Positions 1 through 8,987 of a stretch of 64,000 bases of DNA are shown in pieces. The translations under genes were made by a program, and so were the position numbers. The DNA is from Desulfobacterales bacterium. Its GTDB lineage: Bacteria; Desulfobacterota; Desulfobacteria; Desulfobacterales; SpSt-501. A model generated the notes under the pieces. It ran no database searches, was not told where the DNA came from, and saw only the letters and a list, made by a program, of their open reading frames with translations. The DNA lies in NCBI GenBank assembly GCA_025454255.1, contig JALOOU010000002.1, positions 1-64,000 of the forward strand. Direction: 5' to 3'. Every line of letters begins with the position of its first letter. Within the stretch, counting starts at the first letter, position 1.

Positions 1-474
1 GCCGCCGGCATGCTTCTCGCAAAGTCTTCCCTGATTTTGTTGGAGGTCGGCCCCGGGCAGACGTTGACAAAATTAATACGCCAGCATCCGGCGCGGCGCC
101 CGGAGCATCAGGTTCTATCGGGTTTGCCGTTAGGTGAAAAAACGGGAGATCGGTGCGCCGTGCTCGATGCGCTGGGTCGGCTCTGGTGCTCAGGGGTAGA
201 AGTGGATTGGCTCGCACTTCAGGGCGCAACCCCGGGCCGCCGGGTGCCGCTACCGACCTATCCATTTGACCGAAAACGGTTCTGGATCGAACCGACGGAT
301 GAAACGGGGATGCCTCATCCTGAACCGCCGGTAAACGTTGACGACGTCGACGATTCGATAATCGCCGATGGCCCGGGTATCAAGGCCGGATCGCTCGAAA
401 AGATTATTCACAAACAGCTTCACATTATGGTGGAACAATTGGAGGCCATAGGTCGAAGCCGCAAGAGCGAATAG
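1..474 (+). CDS. Modular polyketide synthase, C-terminal end (partial)
   Basis: The reading frame is open from the first base, so this is the 3' end of a longer gene. The visible part is the end of an acyltransferase domain: a GPGQTL-type strand, then the post-AT linker ending in PTYPFDRKRFW, a standard modular PKS signature. No ketoreductase, dehydratase or ACP follows. The protein ends about 60 residues after the linker in an amphipathic stretch (LEKIIHKQLHIMVEQLEAI) that could be a docking helix. The next gene starts 58 bases downstream with an ACP, so the module appears split as KS-AT on this protein and ACP on the next. The AT substrate cannot be read because its specificity motifs lie outside the window. 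Confidence 0.85.
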   Translation, partial: AAGMLLAKSSLILLEVGPGQTLTKLIRQHPARRPEHQVLSGLPLGEKTGDRCAVLDALGRLWCSGVEVDWLALQGATPGRRVPLPTYPFDRKRFWIEPTDETGMPHPEPPVNVDDVDDSIIADGPGIKAGSLEKIIHKQLHIMVEQLEAIGRSRKSE

Positions 475-532
475 CGGTCTGCGATGCGCCGGCCATATTC
501 ACAGGACATTCGAACACGGGTGGGGTTAGGCA

Positions 533-3500
533 ATGCCTAAAAGTCATATCATTGAAGATTTAAAGAGTCTGTTTGGCGAACTTACAGGTGAGGACCTGCG
601 TCATGCGGATCTGAACGCGAGCCTCTTGGACTTGGGATTCGACTCGCTGTTGCTGACCCAGGCCAGCGCCGCGCTAAAGAAGCGCTTCAATGTCAGGGTT
701 TCGTTCCGTGAATTGCTCGAAAGCTTTACGACGCTCGAGGACCTCGCCAAACACCTTGGCGCACAAATGCCGGATACGACATCCCCCGCACCTCCGCCAC
801 CGCCTCCCCATTCCGAGCCGCAAGTTGTAGCGCTAACGCCTCCCGTCCGTCCTGCAGCGCACCAGGGGCCGCCGGCTGCGTACAGCGATTTGCACCCGCA
901 AAGTCAAGGACCGAGGTCTGACTCTGCGGAGGACGGCGTAGCGGGATCGATTCTCGAACGGGTCATGAACGCACAGCTCAAGGTCATGGAGCAGCAATTG
1001 GCGCTGTTGCGAAACAGCCATCCTGAGCCGCAACTCCCGCAAGCCTTGGCGGCTGCCGAGCAGGGGCTCGCAGACCATGAGAAGAAAGAGGAGGGGGCTC
1101 TTCCTGCCGCTGCTCCACCTGCAGCACTACCGCCGGCTGCCCAACATGGCCCATTCCGGCAGCTGGACAAGGGGGCCAAAGGGGGGCTGACCGAGCAGCA
1201 GCAGGCCCACCTCGAGTGGCTGACCCGTCGCTACGTGGCCCGCACTATCAAGTCAAAGGAATACACGCAACAGCACCGCAGGCATTTCGCCGATCCGCGC
1301 GCAGTTGCCGGCTTCAAGCTCCAGTGGAAGGAACTGGTCTACCCGATCGTTTCGAGCCGGTCTGCGGGAGCTTACCTGTGGGACCTGGATGGGAACCGCT
1401 GGGTGGACGTGACCCTTGGATTCGGCGTCGGCCTGCTCGGACATTCGCCGCCATTTATTACCGAGACGCTTAAACGGCAGCTCGAGGTGGGGGTCGAGAT
1501 CGGCCCGCAGAGCCCGTTGGCAGGGGAAGTGGCGCAGCTCATAACCGAGTTCACAGGCATGGAGCGGGTTGCTTTCTGCAACACGGGCTCGGAGGCCGTG
1601 ATGGCGGCCATCCGACTGTGCCGAACCGTGACGGGGCGGAGCCGAATCGTCTTTTTTGCGGGGGACTATCACGGGACATTTGATGAAGTGTTGGCAAAAG
1701 GCGTGTGGACGGGCCATCAACCCAAAACGCTGCCGCTCGCCCCGGGTGTGCTGCCAAGCCTCGTCAGCGAGGTGACCGTGCTGGAATACGGTTCGGAGCG
1801 CTCTCTTGAATGGATCAGGCGAAACGCAGGAGACCTGGCAGCGGTGCTGGTCGAGCCGGTGCAGAGCCGCAACCCGGCGCTTCAGCCCAAAGAATTTCTG
1901 CACGAGGTGCGCCGAATTACCGAGGCGGCGGAAACACCGCTGATTTTCGACGAAGTCATCACCGGCTTCCGTTGCCATCCGGGCGGGGCCCAGGCTTATT
2001 TTGGGATCCGCGCCGACCTGGCGACCTATGGCAAAATCATAGGGGGAGGGATGCCCATCGGCTTTATCGCCGGGCGGCAGGAGTATATGGATGCCTTGGA
2101 TGGAGGCTTCTGGAGCTTCGGGGACGACTCCTTCCCGCCTTCAGGCGTGACCTTCTTTGCGGGCACCTTTGTTCGCCACCCATTGGCGATGGCGGCCGCA
2201 AAAGCAATGCTGCTGCATCTCAAAAAAGAAGGCCCTCAATTGCAGGCCGGTTTGGCCGAACGCACCCGTCGAATGCTCGGCGAGCTGAACGACCATTTGC
2301 GTGAACAGCGCGTGCCGCTGCAGCTCGACCATTTCACAAGCGTCTGGTATCCGCACTTCGACGCTGAAGTCAAGTACGGCTCCCTGCTTTACTACCATCT
2401 GCGCGAAAAAGGACTCCACATCTGGGAGGGGCGACCCTGCTTCTTGTCGACCGCCCACACGGCCGACGATGAGGCCTTTATACAACAGGCCTTCAAATCA
2501 AGTGTGGCCGAAATGCAGAAAGGCGGTTTTTTCCCTTGGTCAGGCCGAAACGCTAAGGGAGAAACGAAAGTTCGAATTCCAATAACGGAGGCGCAACAGG
2601 AGGTCTGGATCGCTTCGAAATTGTCAGACATGGCTTCCTGTGCTTTCAACGAGTCCGTGGCCATAAATTTTCGTGGTATTTTCAATATACAGGCCATGCA
2701 GGAGGCCTTTCATAAAATTATTCAACGCCACGAAGCTTTGCGTATCACATTCGACTCAAGCGGCGAGTTCCAATACATCAGCCCCTCTATTGATTTTGAC
2801 ATTCCTGTCTTCGACTATTCCGAATCGACAGAAAGCCATCGAAAAGAAAAAGTGTATAAAATCCTGAAGGAAGATGTCAGCCAACCTTTTGACCTTGAAC
2901 ACGGGCCTTTGTTTCGCACCAAAATTTTTAAGCTCTCGGGCAACCACCACTTGATGGCGATCACGGCGCACCATGCTGTTTGCGACGGCTGGTCTATTGA
3001 TGTTCTGGTGAAAGATTTGAGCACGGCTTACAATATTTTGACTGAAGGCCGATCAGATGATCGGCCGCCGCCGGCCATGCAATTCAGTGATTATGCGAGG
3101 TGGCAGGAAAAGAATAGAGACAGCTCTGAAGCTCTGGCGGTTGAAAAATATTGGCTGAATCAATTCGCAGACTCCATTCCTGTTATGGAACTGCCAACTG
3201 ATCGTCAACGGCCGCCCATAAAAAGTTTCAGGGGCGCTAGAGAAACCGGAGTGCTGGATGATGCGGTCTATTCCCAAATAAAGAAACTGGGTGGCAAGAA
3301 TGGAGCGACGCTATTTTCAACACTCCTATCGGTTTATATTGTGCTTTTGTATCGACTGACCGGACAAGAAGACATGGTTGTCGGAGTCCCCGCTGCGGGG
3401 CAATCTGTTGTAGGATCTCACGATCTTGTTGGCCACTGTACAAACCTTCTTCCATTGCGTGTGCAAATTAGCGGCCGTGAAACTTTTAAAGATCTTCTTG

Positions 3501-6500
3501 GTGTTGTAAAAAAAATCGTTTTGGACACTTATGACAACCAGGCGGTTACATTCGGAAGTCTAATCAAAAAACTTTACCAGAAAAGAGACCAGAGTCGAAC
3601 AATTTTAGTTTCGAGTACTTTTAACATTGATCCTGCAATCCACGGGATGGAATTCAAATACTTGGATACGGAATACGTCTCCAATCCAAGGTGTGCGTTC
3701 CAATTCGACATGGGGTTCAATCTCATTGCCTACGACAAGAAGTTGATTACCGAATGTGACTATGCCACAGACCTGTTCGAACCCAAGACAATAAATAGAT
3801 GGATCGGTCACTATCATACCTTAATTGCTAACATCACAAAGAACGAGGAACAACGTATTTTTGAGATCCCCTTTTTGACTGAAGCCGAGCGGCATCAGTT
3901 ACTGATGGAGTGGAATGCAACGTCAGAAGAGTATCCCAGGGACAAAACCTTGGCGCAGCTGTTTGAAGAACAGGCGGGGCGAACGCCGGCTGCGGCAGCG
4001 GTTGTCTGCAGGGGTTTGGAGCTGAGCTACGGCGAGCTGAACAGCCGGGTGAATCAGCTTGCTGCATATCTTCGAAAAATTGGTGTTGGGCCGGATTCTT
4101 TCGTGGGCATTTGCATAGAACGGTCGCTCGATATGGTGGTTGGCCTGCTGGGCGTATTGAAAGCTGGCGGAGCCTATGTGCCGTTGGACCCTGGTTTTCC
4201 AAGGGATAGATTGGAGTTTATGCTCGAGGACTCGACCGCTCCTGTTCTTATAACCCAGGAGTTTCTTGCGGGAGATTTGCCCGGCTATCGAGGGAAGATT
4301 GTTTGTATCGATTCGGATTGGGCAAAGATTGCATCGGAGAACCCCGGGAACCAAGCGACTGCCGGTGCACCTGAGGATCTGGCCTACGTGATTTATACGT
4401 CTGGTTCTACGGGGAAGCCCAAAGGGGTGAAGATTTCGCAGCGCGCCGTTGTCAATTTTCTTTATTCCATGCGTAGGGAACCGGGGCTGACTGCTGAGGA
4501 CACGTTGCTTTCGGTGACCACCATCTCCTTTGACATATTCGGGCTTGAACTTTATCTGCCTCTGATCACAGGGGCCAAGGTGGTGTTGGCCGAGCGGGAT
4601 GATGCCGTCGATGGGACTCGGCTAATTAAGCTAATGAGGGAGTCGCATGCATCGGTAATGCAGGCAACCCCCGCTACTTGGAGGCTGCTGCTGCAGGCCG
4701 GATGGGAAGGGGAGCAATCGCTCAAGATTTTCTGCGGCGGAGAACGTCTGCCCCAAGATCTGGTTGCCACGCTGCTGGATCGGTGTAAAGAATTCTGGAA
4801 CCTCTATGGCCCCACAGAGTCAACCATTTGGTCAACGATATATCAGGTCAAGTCAAAAGAGGATCCGATCCTCATCGGGCGCCCCATTGCCAACACCCAT
4901 CTCTATATCCTCGACAATGTCTTGCAGCCAGTTCCGGTTGGTGTGGCAGGCGAACTCCACATCGGAGGAGATGGCCTGGCGAGAGGCTATTGGAACCGCG
5001 CTGAGTTGACGGCGGAGAAGTTCATACCCCATCCCTTCAGTGAAGACCCGGCGGCGCAGATTTACAAAACGGGGGATCTCGCTCGCTACCGCCCTGATGG
5101 AACGGTTGAATGTCTTGGCCGTAACGATTCCCAGGTCAAAGTAAGAGGTTTTAGAGTTGAGCCAGGCGAGATCGAATCCATTCTCAATCGGCACCCCTTG
5201 GTTATGCAAAGCGCGGTGGTCGTTAGGACTGATCAATTCGGCGAGAACCAACTGGTGGCTTATATCACTCCCAAGAACGCCTCAGTGCCTGGTGTGTCTG
5301 ATTTAAGGCAGTACTTGAAAGAGCTTCTGCCCGAGTACATGGTGCCCTCAAGGTTTTTTTCCATAGAAACACTGCCGCTGACACCGAATGGAAAGATCGA
5401 TCGAAATGCCTTGCCTGCCATTCAAGATAAAATTGAAGGTGATTCGGCAAGTTCATTTGTGGCGGCGGGCGATTCTCTTGAATTGCAGTTGACCAAGATT
5501 TGGGAGTCGGTTCTGGGTGTTAAGCCAATTGGAATTATGGATAATTTTTTTGAGATTGGCGGTCACTCGTTGCTTGCTGCGCGGCTTTTTTCAAAAATCG
5601 AGAAAGCGATGAAAGTAAAACTTCCCCTTGCAACGCTATTTCACGCCTCGACTGTCGAATTACTCGCAAATGTCATACGGGGAAAGGACTGGAATGCCAA
5701 CTGGTCAAGCCTCATCCCTATTCAACCCGGCGGATCAAAACCGCCGCTGCTCTTTGTGCATGGAGCGGGCGGCAATGTGCTTCTGTACCGCGAACTGGCT
5801 TTGCACCTCGGAAAAGATCAACCCTTCTACGGTCTGCAGGCTCAGGGGCTGGATGGGAAAAAACCCCGGTACCTGCGTTTCGAGGACATGGCGGCTCACT
5901 ATGTGAAGGAGGCCAGGTCTCTGCAGCCCGAAGGCCCCTATTTTCTGGGTGGGTATTGTCTCGGTGGCACCATCGCACTGGAAATGGCACAGCAACTTGT
6001 TTCCCAAGGTCAGGAGGTGGCTTTGCTCGCGATGGTTGAGACGTACAACATTTCCTCGACGACGGTCGATCTACCCTTTTATTATGGCTGGTGGCACCGG
6101 CTGCAAAACCTGAAGTTTCATTGGGATAACCTTTGGCTCATTCCGACTAGAGATAAATTAACTTTTCTTTTAAAGAAAAGTCGAACCGAGCTGGAACGGA
6201 TGAATCTATGGTCGGTCGCCACATTCTCAAAACTCGCCCTGAAACTTCGGTTGCCTATAAGTGAAAAGTATCCGCATATCGACCTCACGAAAGCGAATGA
6301 TGCGGCTCATCTCAACTACTTGCCGAAGTCGTATGTAGGCAAAATTACACTGTTCCGCCCCAAGGAGCATTTTGCCGGTTTGAACCAATATGATTTTGGC
6401 TGGGGTGAGGTAGCCCAGCAAGGAGTGGAAGTTCGAACCTTGCCGGTTTATCCGCGCGGATCTTTGGTGGAGCCATTTGTCAGAGAACTGGCAAAGCAAC

Positions 6501-6538
6501 TTAAAGAGTGCATTGATAACGACAAAGTGGTTCGATAA
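533..6538 (+). CDS. Hybrid PKS-NRPS: ACP-aminotransferase-C-A(Gly-like)-PCP-TE
   Basis: A 2001-residue assembly-line enzyme. Order: ACP (1-85, Ser38 in GFDSLLL); Pro-rich linker with a QLKVMEQQLALL helix; class III PLP aminotransferase (about 225-660, Asp473 and PLP-Lys501 in YGKIIGGG), as in the AMT domains of mycosubtilin and iturin synthetases; condensation domain (about 680-1110, HHAVCDGWS at 813); adenylation domain (about 1120-1620, YTSGSTGKPKG, YGPTEST, NGKIDR); PCP (Ser1679); thioesterase (about 1735-2001). I read the A-domain pocket as D-I-L-Q-F-G-L-I-W, one residue from the usual glycine code. The expected chemistry is transamination of a beta-ketoacyl-ACP to a beta-amino acid, condensation with glycine and release. 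The TE nucleophile position is Cys1809 (GYCLG) rather than Ser, and the usual C-terminal His is not evident. The condensation region is visibly more AT-rich than the aminotransferase region. Confidence 0.93.
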   Translation: MPKSHIIEDLKSLFGELTGEDLRHADLNASLLDLGFDSLLLTQASAALKKRFNVRVSFRELLESFTTLEDLAKHLGAQMPDTTSPAPPPPPPHSEPQVVALTPPVRPAAHQGPPAAYSDLHPQSQGPRSDSAEDGVAGSILERVMNAQLKVMEQQLALLRNSHPEPQLPQALAAAEQGLADHEKKEEGALPAAAPPAALPPAAQHGPFRQLDKGAKGGLTEQQQAHLEWLTRRYVARTIKSKEYTQQHRRHFADPRAVAGFKLQWKELVYPIVSSRSAGAYLWDLDGNRWVDVTLGFGVGLLGHSPPFITETLKRQLEVGVEIGPQSPLAGEVAQLITEFTGMERVAFCNTGSEAVMAAIRLCRTVTGRSRIVFFAGDYHGTFDEVLAKGVWTGHQPKTLPLAPGVLPSLVSEVTVLEYGSERSLEWIRRNAGDLAAVLVEPVQSRNPALQPKEFLHEVRRITEAAETPLIFDEVITGFRCHPGGAQAYFGIRADLATYGKIIGGGMPIGFIAGRQEYMDALDGGFWSFGDDSFPPSGVTFFAGTFVRHPLAMAAAKAMLLHLKKEGPQLQAGLAERTRRMLGELNDHLREQRVPLQLDHFTSVWYPHFDAEVKYGSLLYYHLREKGLHIWEGRPCFLSTAHTADDEAFIQQAFKSSVAEMQKGGFFPWSGRNAKGETKVRIPITEAQQEVWIASKLSDMASCAFNESVAINFRGIFNIQAMQEAFHKIIQRHEALRITFDSSGEFQYISPSIDFDIPVFDYSESTESHRKEKVYKILKEDVSQPFDLEHGPLFRTKIFKLSGNHHLMAITAHHAVCDGWSIDVLVKDLSTAYNILTEGRSDDRPPPAMQFSDYARWQEKNRDSSEALAVEKYWLNQFADSIPVMELPTDRQRPPIKSFRGARETGVLDDAVYSQIKKLGGKNGATLFSTLLSVYIVLLYRLTGQEDMVVGVPAAGQSVVGSHDLVGHCTNLLPLRVQISGRETFKDLLGVVKKIVLDTYDNQAVTFGSLIKKLYQKRDQSRTILVSSTFNIDPAIHGMEFKYLDTEYVSNPRCAFQFDMGFNLIAYDKKLITECDYATDLFEPKTINRWIGHYHTLIANITKNEEQRIFEIPFLTEAERHQLLMEWNATSEEYPRDKTLAQLFEEQAGRTPAAAAVVCRGLELSYGELNSRVNQLAAYLRKIGVGPDSFVGICIERSLDMVVGLLGVLKAGGAYVPLDPGFPRDRLEFMLEDSTAPVLITQEFLAGDLPGYRGKIVCIDSDWAKIASENPGNQATAGAPEDLAYVIYTSGSTGKPKGVKISQRAVVNFLYSMRREPGLTAEDTLLSVTTISFDIFGLELYLPLITGAKVVLAERDDAVDGTRLIKLMRESHASVMQATPATWRLLLQAGWEGEQSLKIFCGGERLPQDLVATLLDRCKEFWNLYGPTESTIWSTIYQVKSKEDPILIGRPIANTHLYILDNVLQPVPVGVAGELHIGGDGLARGYWNRAELTAEKFIPHPFSEDPAAQIYKTGDLARYRPDGTVECLGRNDSQVKVRGFRVEPGEIESILNRHPLVMQSAVVVRTDQFGENQLVAYITPKNASVPGVSDLRQYLKELLPEYMVPSRFFSIETLPLTPNGKIDRNALPAIQDKIEGDSASSFVAAGDSLELQLTKIWESVLGVKPIGIMDNFFEIGGHSLLAARLFSKIEKAMKVKLPLATLFHASTVELLANVIRGKDWNANWSSLIPIQPGGSKPPLLFVHGAGGNVLLYRELALHLGKDQPFYGLQAQGLDGKKPRYLRFEDMAAHYVKEARSLQPEGPYFLGGYCLGGTIALEMAQQLVSQGQEVALLAMVETYNISSTTVDLPFYYGWWHRLQNLKFHWDNLWLIPTRDKLTFLLKKSRTELERMNLWSVATFSKLALKLRLPISEKYPHIDLTKANDAAHLNYLPKSYVGKITLFRPKEHFAGLNQYDFGWGEVAQQGVEVRTLPVYPRGSLVEPFVRELAKQLKECIDNDKVVR

Positions 6539-6604
6539 AATTTCACTCTGTGAAAATCCGTGATCGTGCATGAAAGTATGAATTAAATAAAAGAGCTACA
6601 ACCG

Positions 6605-7357
6605 ATGTCAGGGAAAACCGGTTTGGTTAGCTGAGCGACATCCGGGATAGGAAAAGCCACAGCCGTCTGTTTGGCGCTGCTGGGCGCTTCGGTCGTAATC
6701 CTTGGCAGAAATGAGGATAAGTGCAGATCTGCATTCGCCTTGCCAATGAACAAGATTGGCTCGCGGGCGGTTGATCATCTGGTTGCCGACCTTTCGGACC
6801 TGGAGAGGGTGCGGCGGATAGCATCTGATTTCACGCAGAAGCGCAGTCTGCTTGATGTGTTGGTGAACAACGCTGGGACGCGGTTCATGTCCCACCAGAA
6901 GACGCGGCAAGGCATCGAGATGACCTTTGTCCTCAACCACCTTGCCCACTTCCTGCTCACCCATCTGCTGATAGGCCTCCTGAGCGCGAGCGCTCCGACG
7001 AGAATCATCAACGTATCATCCGGGTCCCAGACGGCCGGGCTCGATTTCGAGAATCTATACGACTGGAAGTCCTGCGACGACCGGAAGGCATACGCGCAGT
7101 CGAAATTATCCAACCTGCTTTTCACCTATGAGCTGAGCCGTCGACTCGAGGGTACCGGCGTGACCGTGAATGCGGTCAACCGGGGCTGGGGGCGGCCACC
7201 AACTTCAACAAGAACAACGGGTGGCTCTACTGGCTGCTGCATGTGCTGGCCCATTTGAAAAGCCGGCAACCTGGTGGGACCCGGCACGGCAGCCGAAACC
7301 AATCTTTTCCTCGCGGCCTCCCCGAAGGTGGCAGGGAGGTCGGGTCTCTATTTTTAG
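6605..7357 (+). pseudogene. Short-chain dehydrogenase/reductase, decayed
   Basis: The conceptual product is a classical SDR of about 250 residues: ATSGIGKATA nucleotide-binding loop, VNNAG motif, a serine region, YAQSK active site, and an end matching AAETNLFLAASPKVAGRSGLYF-type SDRs. It is broken in three places. There is an in-frame TGA at codon 10 (VS*ATSGIG), a one-base loss near 7190 in the Gly-Trp region, and a compensating one-base gain near 7262, after which the original frame resumes to its stop. Three lesions in 750 bases while neighbours are intact suggest real decay. It lies just downstream of the NRPS gene in the same direction and may once have been part of that cluster. Sequencing error is the alternative. 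Confidence 0.8.
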
Positions 7358-7529
7358 CTGAAAAAAACCATCCGGCCGCTTGTGGCAGGTAAACTCCCAA
7401 CTGACCGATCTGGATAACCGGGGATAGGTGATGCTTATCCTATTCGCCAGTTTATGATCACACGGGTCTGAGGAAATTGGGTGACACTCCCGAGTGTAAA
7501 AACCACTTATACAGAGAGGGAGTCACTCG

Positions 7530-7658
7530 ATGGCAAGCACGTCGAAGTGGCCCGCAAGCAGGCGCAAGCGGAAGAGTCTGCCCCTGGCTTTTCCGGTGGA
7601 GTTCCGTTTGCGAATCGTAAAAGCCCGATTCGCAAACATTAGCCAAGTTACTTTCTGA
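7530..7658 (+). pseudogene. Transposase N-terminal fragment (IS remnant)
   Basis: A 42-codon frame with a basic start (SRRKRKS) followed by FPVEFRLRIVK. This resembles the first helix of the helix-turn-helix in IS3/IS481-type OrfA proteins, and it stops right after. The 60 bases upstream carry GGGTGACACTCCC and GGGAGTCACTC, which look like an IS end. I read this as the 5' end of an insertion sequence whose remainder is gone. The match is by eye and the IS family is uncertain. With the decayed SDR before it, the fragment marks a rearranged boundary between the NRPS region and the lipid genes. The rest of 7358-7743 shows no gene and becomes AT-rich just before the next start. Confidence 0.4.
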
Positions 7659-7743
7659 TAAATCTTCACCGTGGCGGCGGTAAGACCCTACTGATTATAT
7701 TTCAAAATGAAATTATGGTAAAATATATCTATAGGAGGCAGTT

Positions 7744-8190
7744 TTGAGATTCCTTTTGGTTGATAAAATTCTTAAGCTTGAGCCGGGAAAGCGCATCCGC
7801 GCCGAGAAGCGGATCGCGCCGGATGAGGATTATTTCAGGGACCACTTCCCCGGGTTTCCGGTGGTCCCCGGGGTGCTGCAGACGGAGATGATGGCCCAGG
7901 CCGCGGGCAAGTGCCTGGATGCCGAGAACCCCGGCCGCGGCAAGGCGATGCTGGCCAAGATCGTATCGGCCAGCTTCCGGGGATGGGTCAAGCCGGGCAG
8001 CGTCTGCGACATCTTCGTCGAGGTCAAGTCCAGCCGGCCCAGCTACGCCACGGTGCAGGCCTGGATCGAGGTCGACGGCGGCCGGGTCTCGGAGGCCGAG
8101 CTCTTTTTCGCCTTTCTGCCCATGCAGCAGTTCGCCCCCGGGTACCGGGACGAGGTGCTGGACGCCTATCTGGCCGGGAGGAGCCGATGA
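7744..8190 (+). CDS. FabZ/FabA-like 3-hydroxyacyl-ACP dehydratase
   Basis: A 148-residue hotdog-fold protein, normal size for FabZ. It carries HFPGFPVVPGVLQTEMMAQ, the FabZ signature with catalytic His34 and Glu48. Its role would be dehydration of 3-hydroxyacyl-ACP to enoyl-ACP. The start is TTG, supported by an AGGAGG ribosome site 6-8 bases upstream. It opens an operon: its TGA overlaps the ATG of the next gene (ATGA), which encodes an enoyl reductase, so the two probably act in sequence on the same acyl chain. The context (second ACP, KAS III and ketoreductase further down) suggests a dedicated acyl pathway rather than housekeeping fatty acid synthesis. The acyl substrate is unknown. Confidence 0.85.
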   Translation: MRFLLVDKILKLEPGKRIRAEKRIAPDEDYFRDHFPGFPVVPGVLQTEMMAQAAGKCLDAENPGRGKAMLAKIVSASFRGWVKPGSVCDIFVEVKSSRPSYATVQAWIEVDGGRVSEAELFFAFLPMQQFAPGYRDEVLDAYLAGRSR

Positions 8191-8954
8191 CAACGGATCT
8201 GTTTTCCTTGCAGGGCAAACGTGCGCTCGTGACCGGCGGCACCCGCGGTATCGGCCGGGCGATCGCCATGCGGTTCGCCCGCGCCGGGGCGGTGGTGATC
8301 GCCAACTACGTCCGCGATGTGGCCTCCGCCGAGGCGCTCACCGCCGCGGCCGAGGCTGAGGGGCTGCGGATCGAGCTCTGCCGCGCAGACCTGACGAGCC
8401 CCAAGGGGATGGAGCAGCTGCTCGAGCAGGTGCAGGGCCGCTTCGAGACGCTTTCCAGCCTGGTGCATTGCGCGGCCACGGGGGTGCACAAGCCGCTCGA
8501 GCAGCTCACGCCGAGGCACTTCGACTGGACCTTCGCGCTGAACGCGCGGGCCTTTATGGATCTCGTGATCCGGCTGCTGCCGCGCTTCGATCCTCAAGGG
8601 GCCAGCGTGCTGGGGATCTCCTCGGAGGGCGCCACACGGGCCATCCCGCAGTACACGGTGGTGGGCGCCTCCAAAGGCGCGCTCGAGGCGCTCGTGCGCC
8701 ACATGGCGGTCGAGTTGGCGCCGCGGGGGATCCGCGTCAACACGCTCGCCTGCGGGACGATCGCGACCGATGCCTGGAAATCGATGCCGGATGCCGAAAT
8801 TCGGCTTGCCGACGCTGCCCGACGCTCGCCGCGGGGACAGCTGGTCAGCCTGGAGGAGGTGGCCTGCTGCGCCCAGTTTCTATGTTCGGATGCGGCCGCG
8901 GGCATTATCGGGCAGGCGGTGGTGGTGGATGGCGGCGTTCGCATTCTTGCCTGA
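8187..8954 (+). CDS. SDR-family enoyl-ACP reductase, FabL-like
   Basis: A 255-residue Rossmann SDR (TGGTRGIGRAIA near residue 17). The active site does not have the YxxxK of ketoreductases. Tyr156 and Lys163 are six residues apart (YTVVGASK), the spacing typical of enoyl-ACP reductases. The surrounding sequence (TVVGASKGALEALVRHMAVEL, then IATDAW) resembles Bacillus FabL, enoyl-ACP reductase III. The likely reaction is NADPH-dependent reduction of trans-2-enoyl-ACP. It overlaps the dehydratase by four bases, which fits consecutive steps. Annotation pipelines could easily call it FabG, and the Tyr-x6-Lys spacing argues against that. Confidence 0.8.
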   Translation: MTTDLFSLQGKRALVTGGTRGIGRAIAMRFARAGAVVIANYVRDVASAEALTAAAEAEGLRIELCRADLTSPKGMEQLLEQVQGRFETLSSLVHCAATGVHKPLEQLTPRHFDWTFALNARAFMDLVIRLLPRFDPQGASVLGISSEGATRAIPQYTVVGASKGALEALVRHMAVELAPRGIRVNTLACGTIATDAWKSMPDAEIRLADAARRSPRGQLVSLEEVACCAQFLCSDAAAGIIGQAVVVDGGVRILA

Positions 8955-8987
8955 AGAACCTATGGGGGCTGTGGAGATCGCGCCTGC

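Noticed and set aside
6605-6640. In-frame TGA in the SDR as a selenocysteine or programmed recoding site.
   Set aside because: The TGA replaces the first Gly of the TGATSGIG-type nucleotide loop, not a catalytic position, and no SECIS-like stem follows. Two further indels point to decay.
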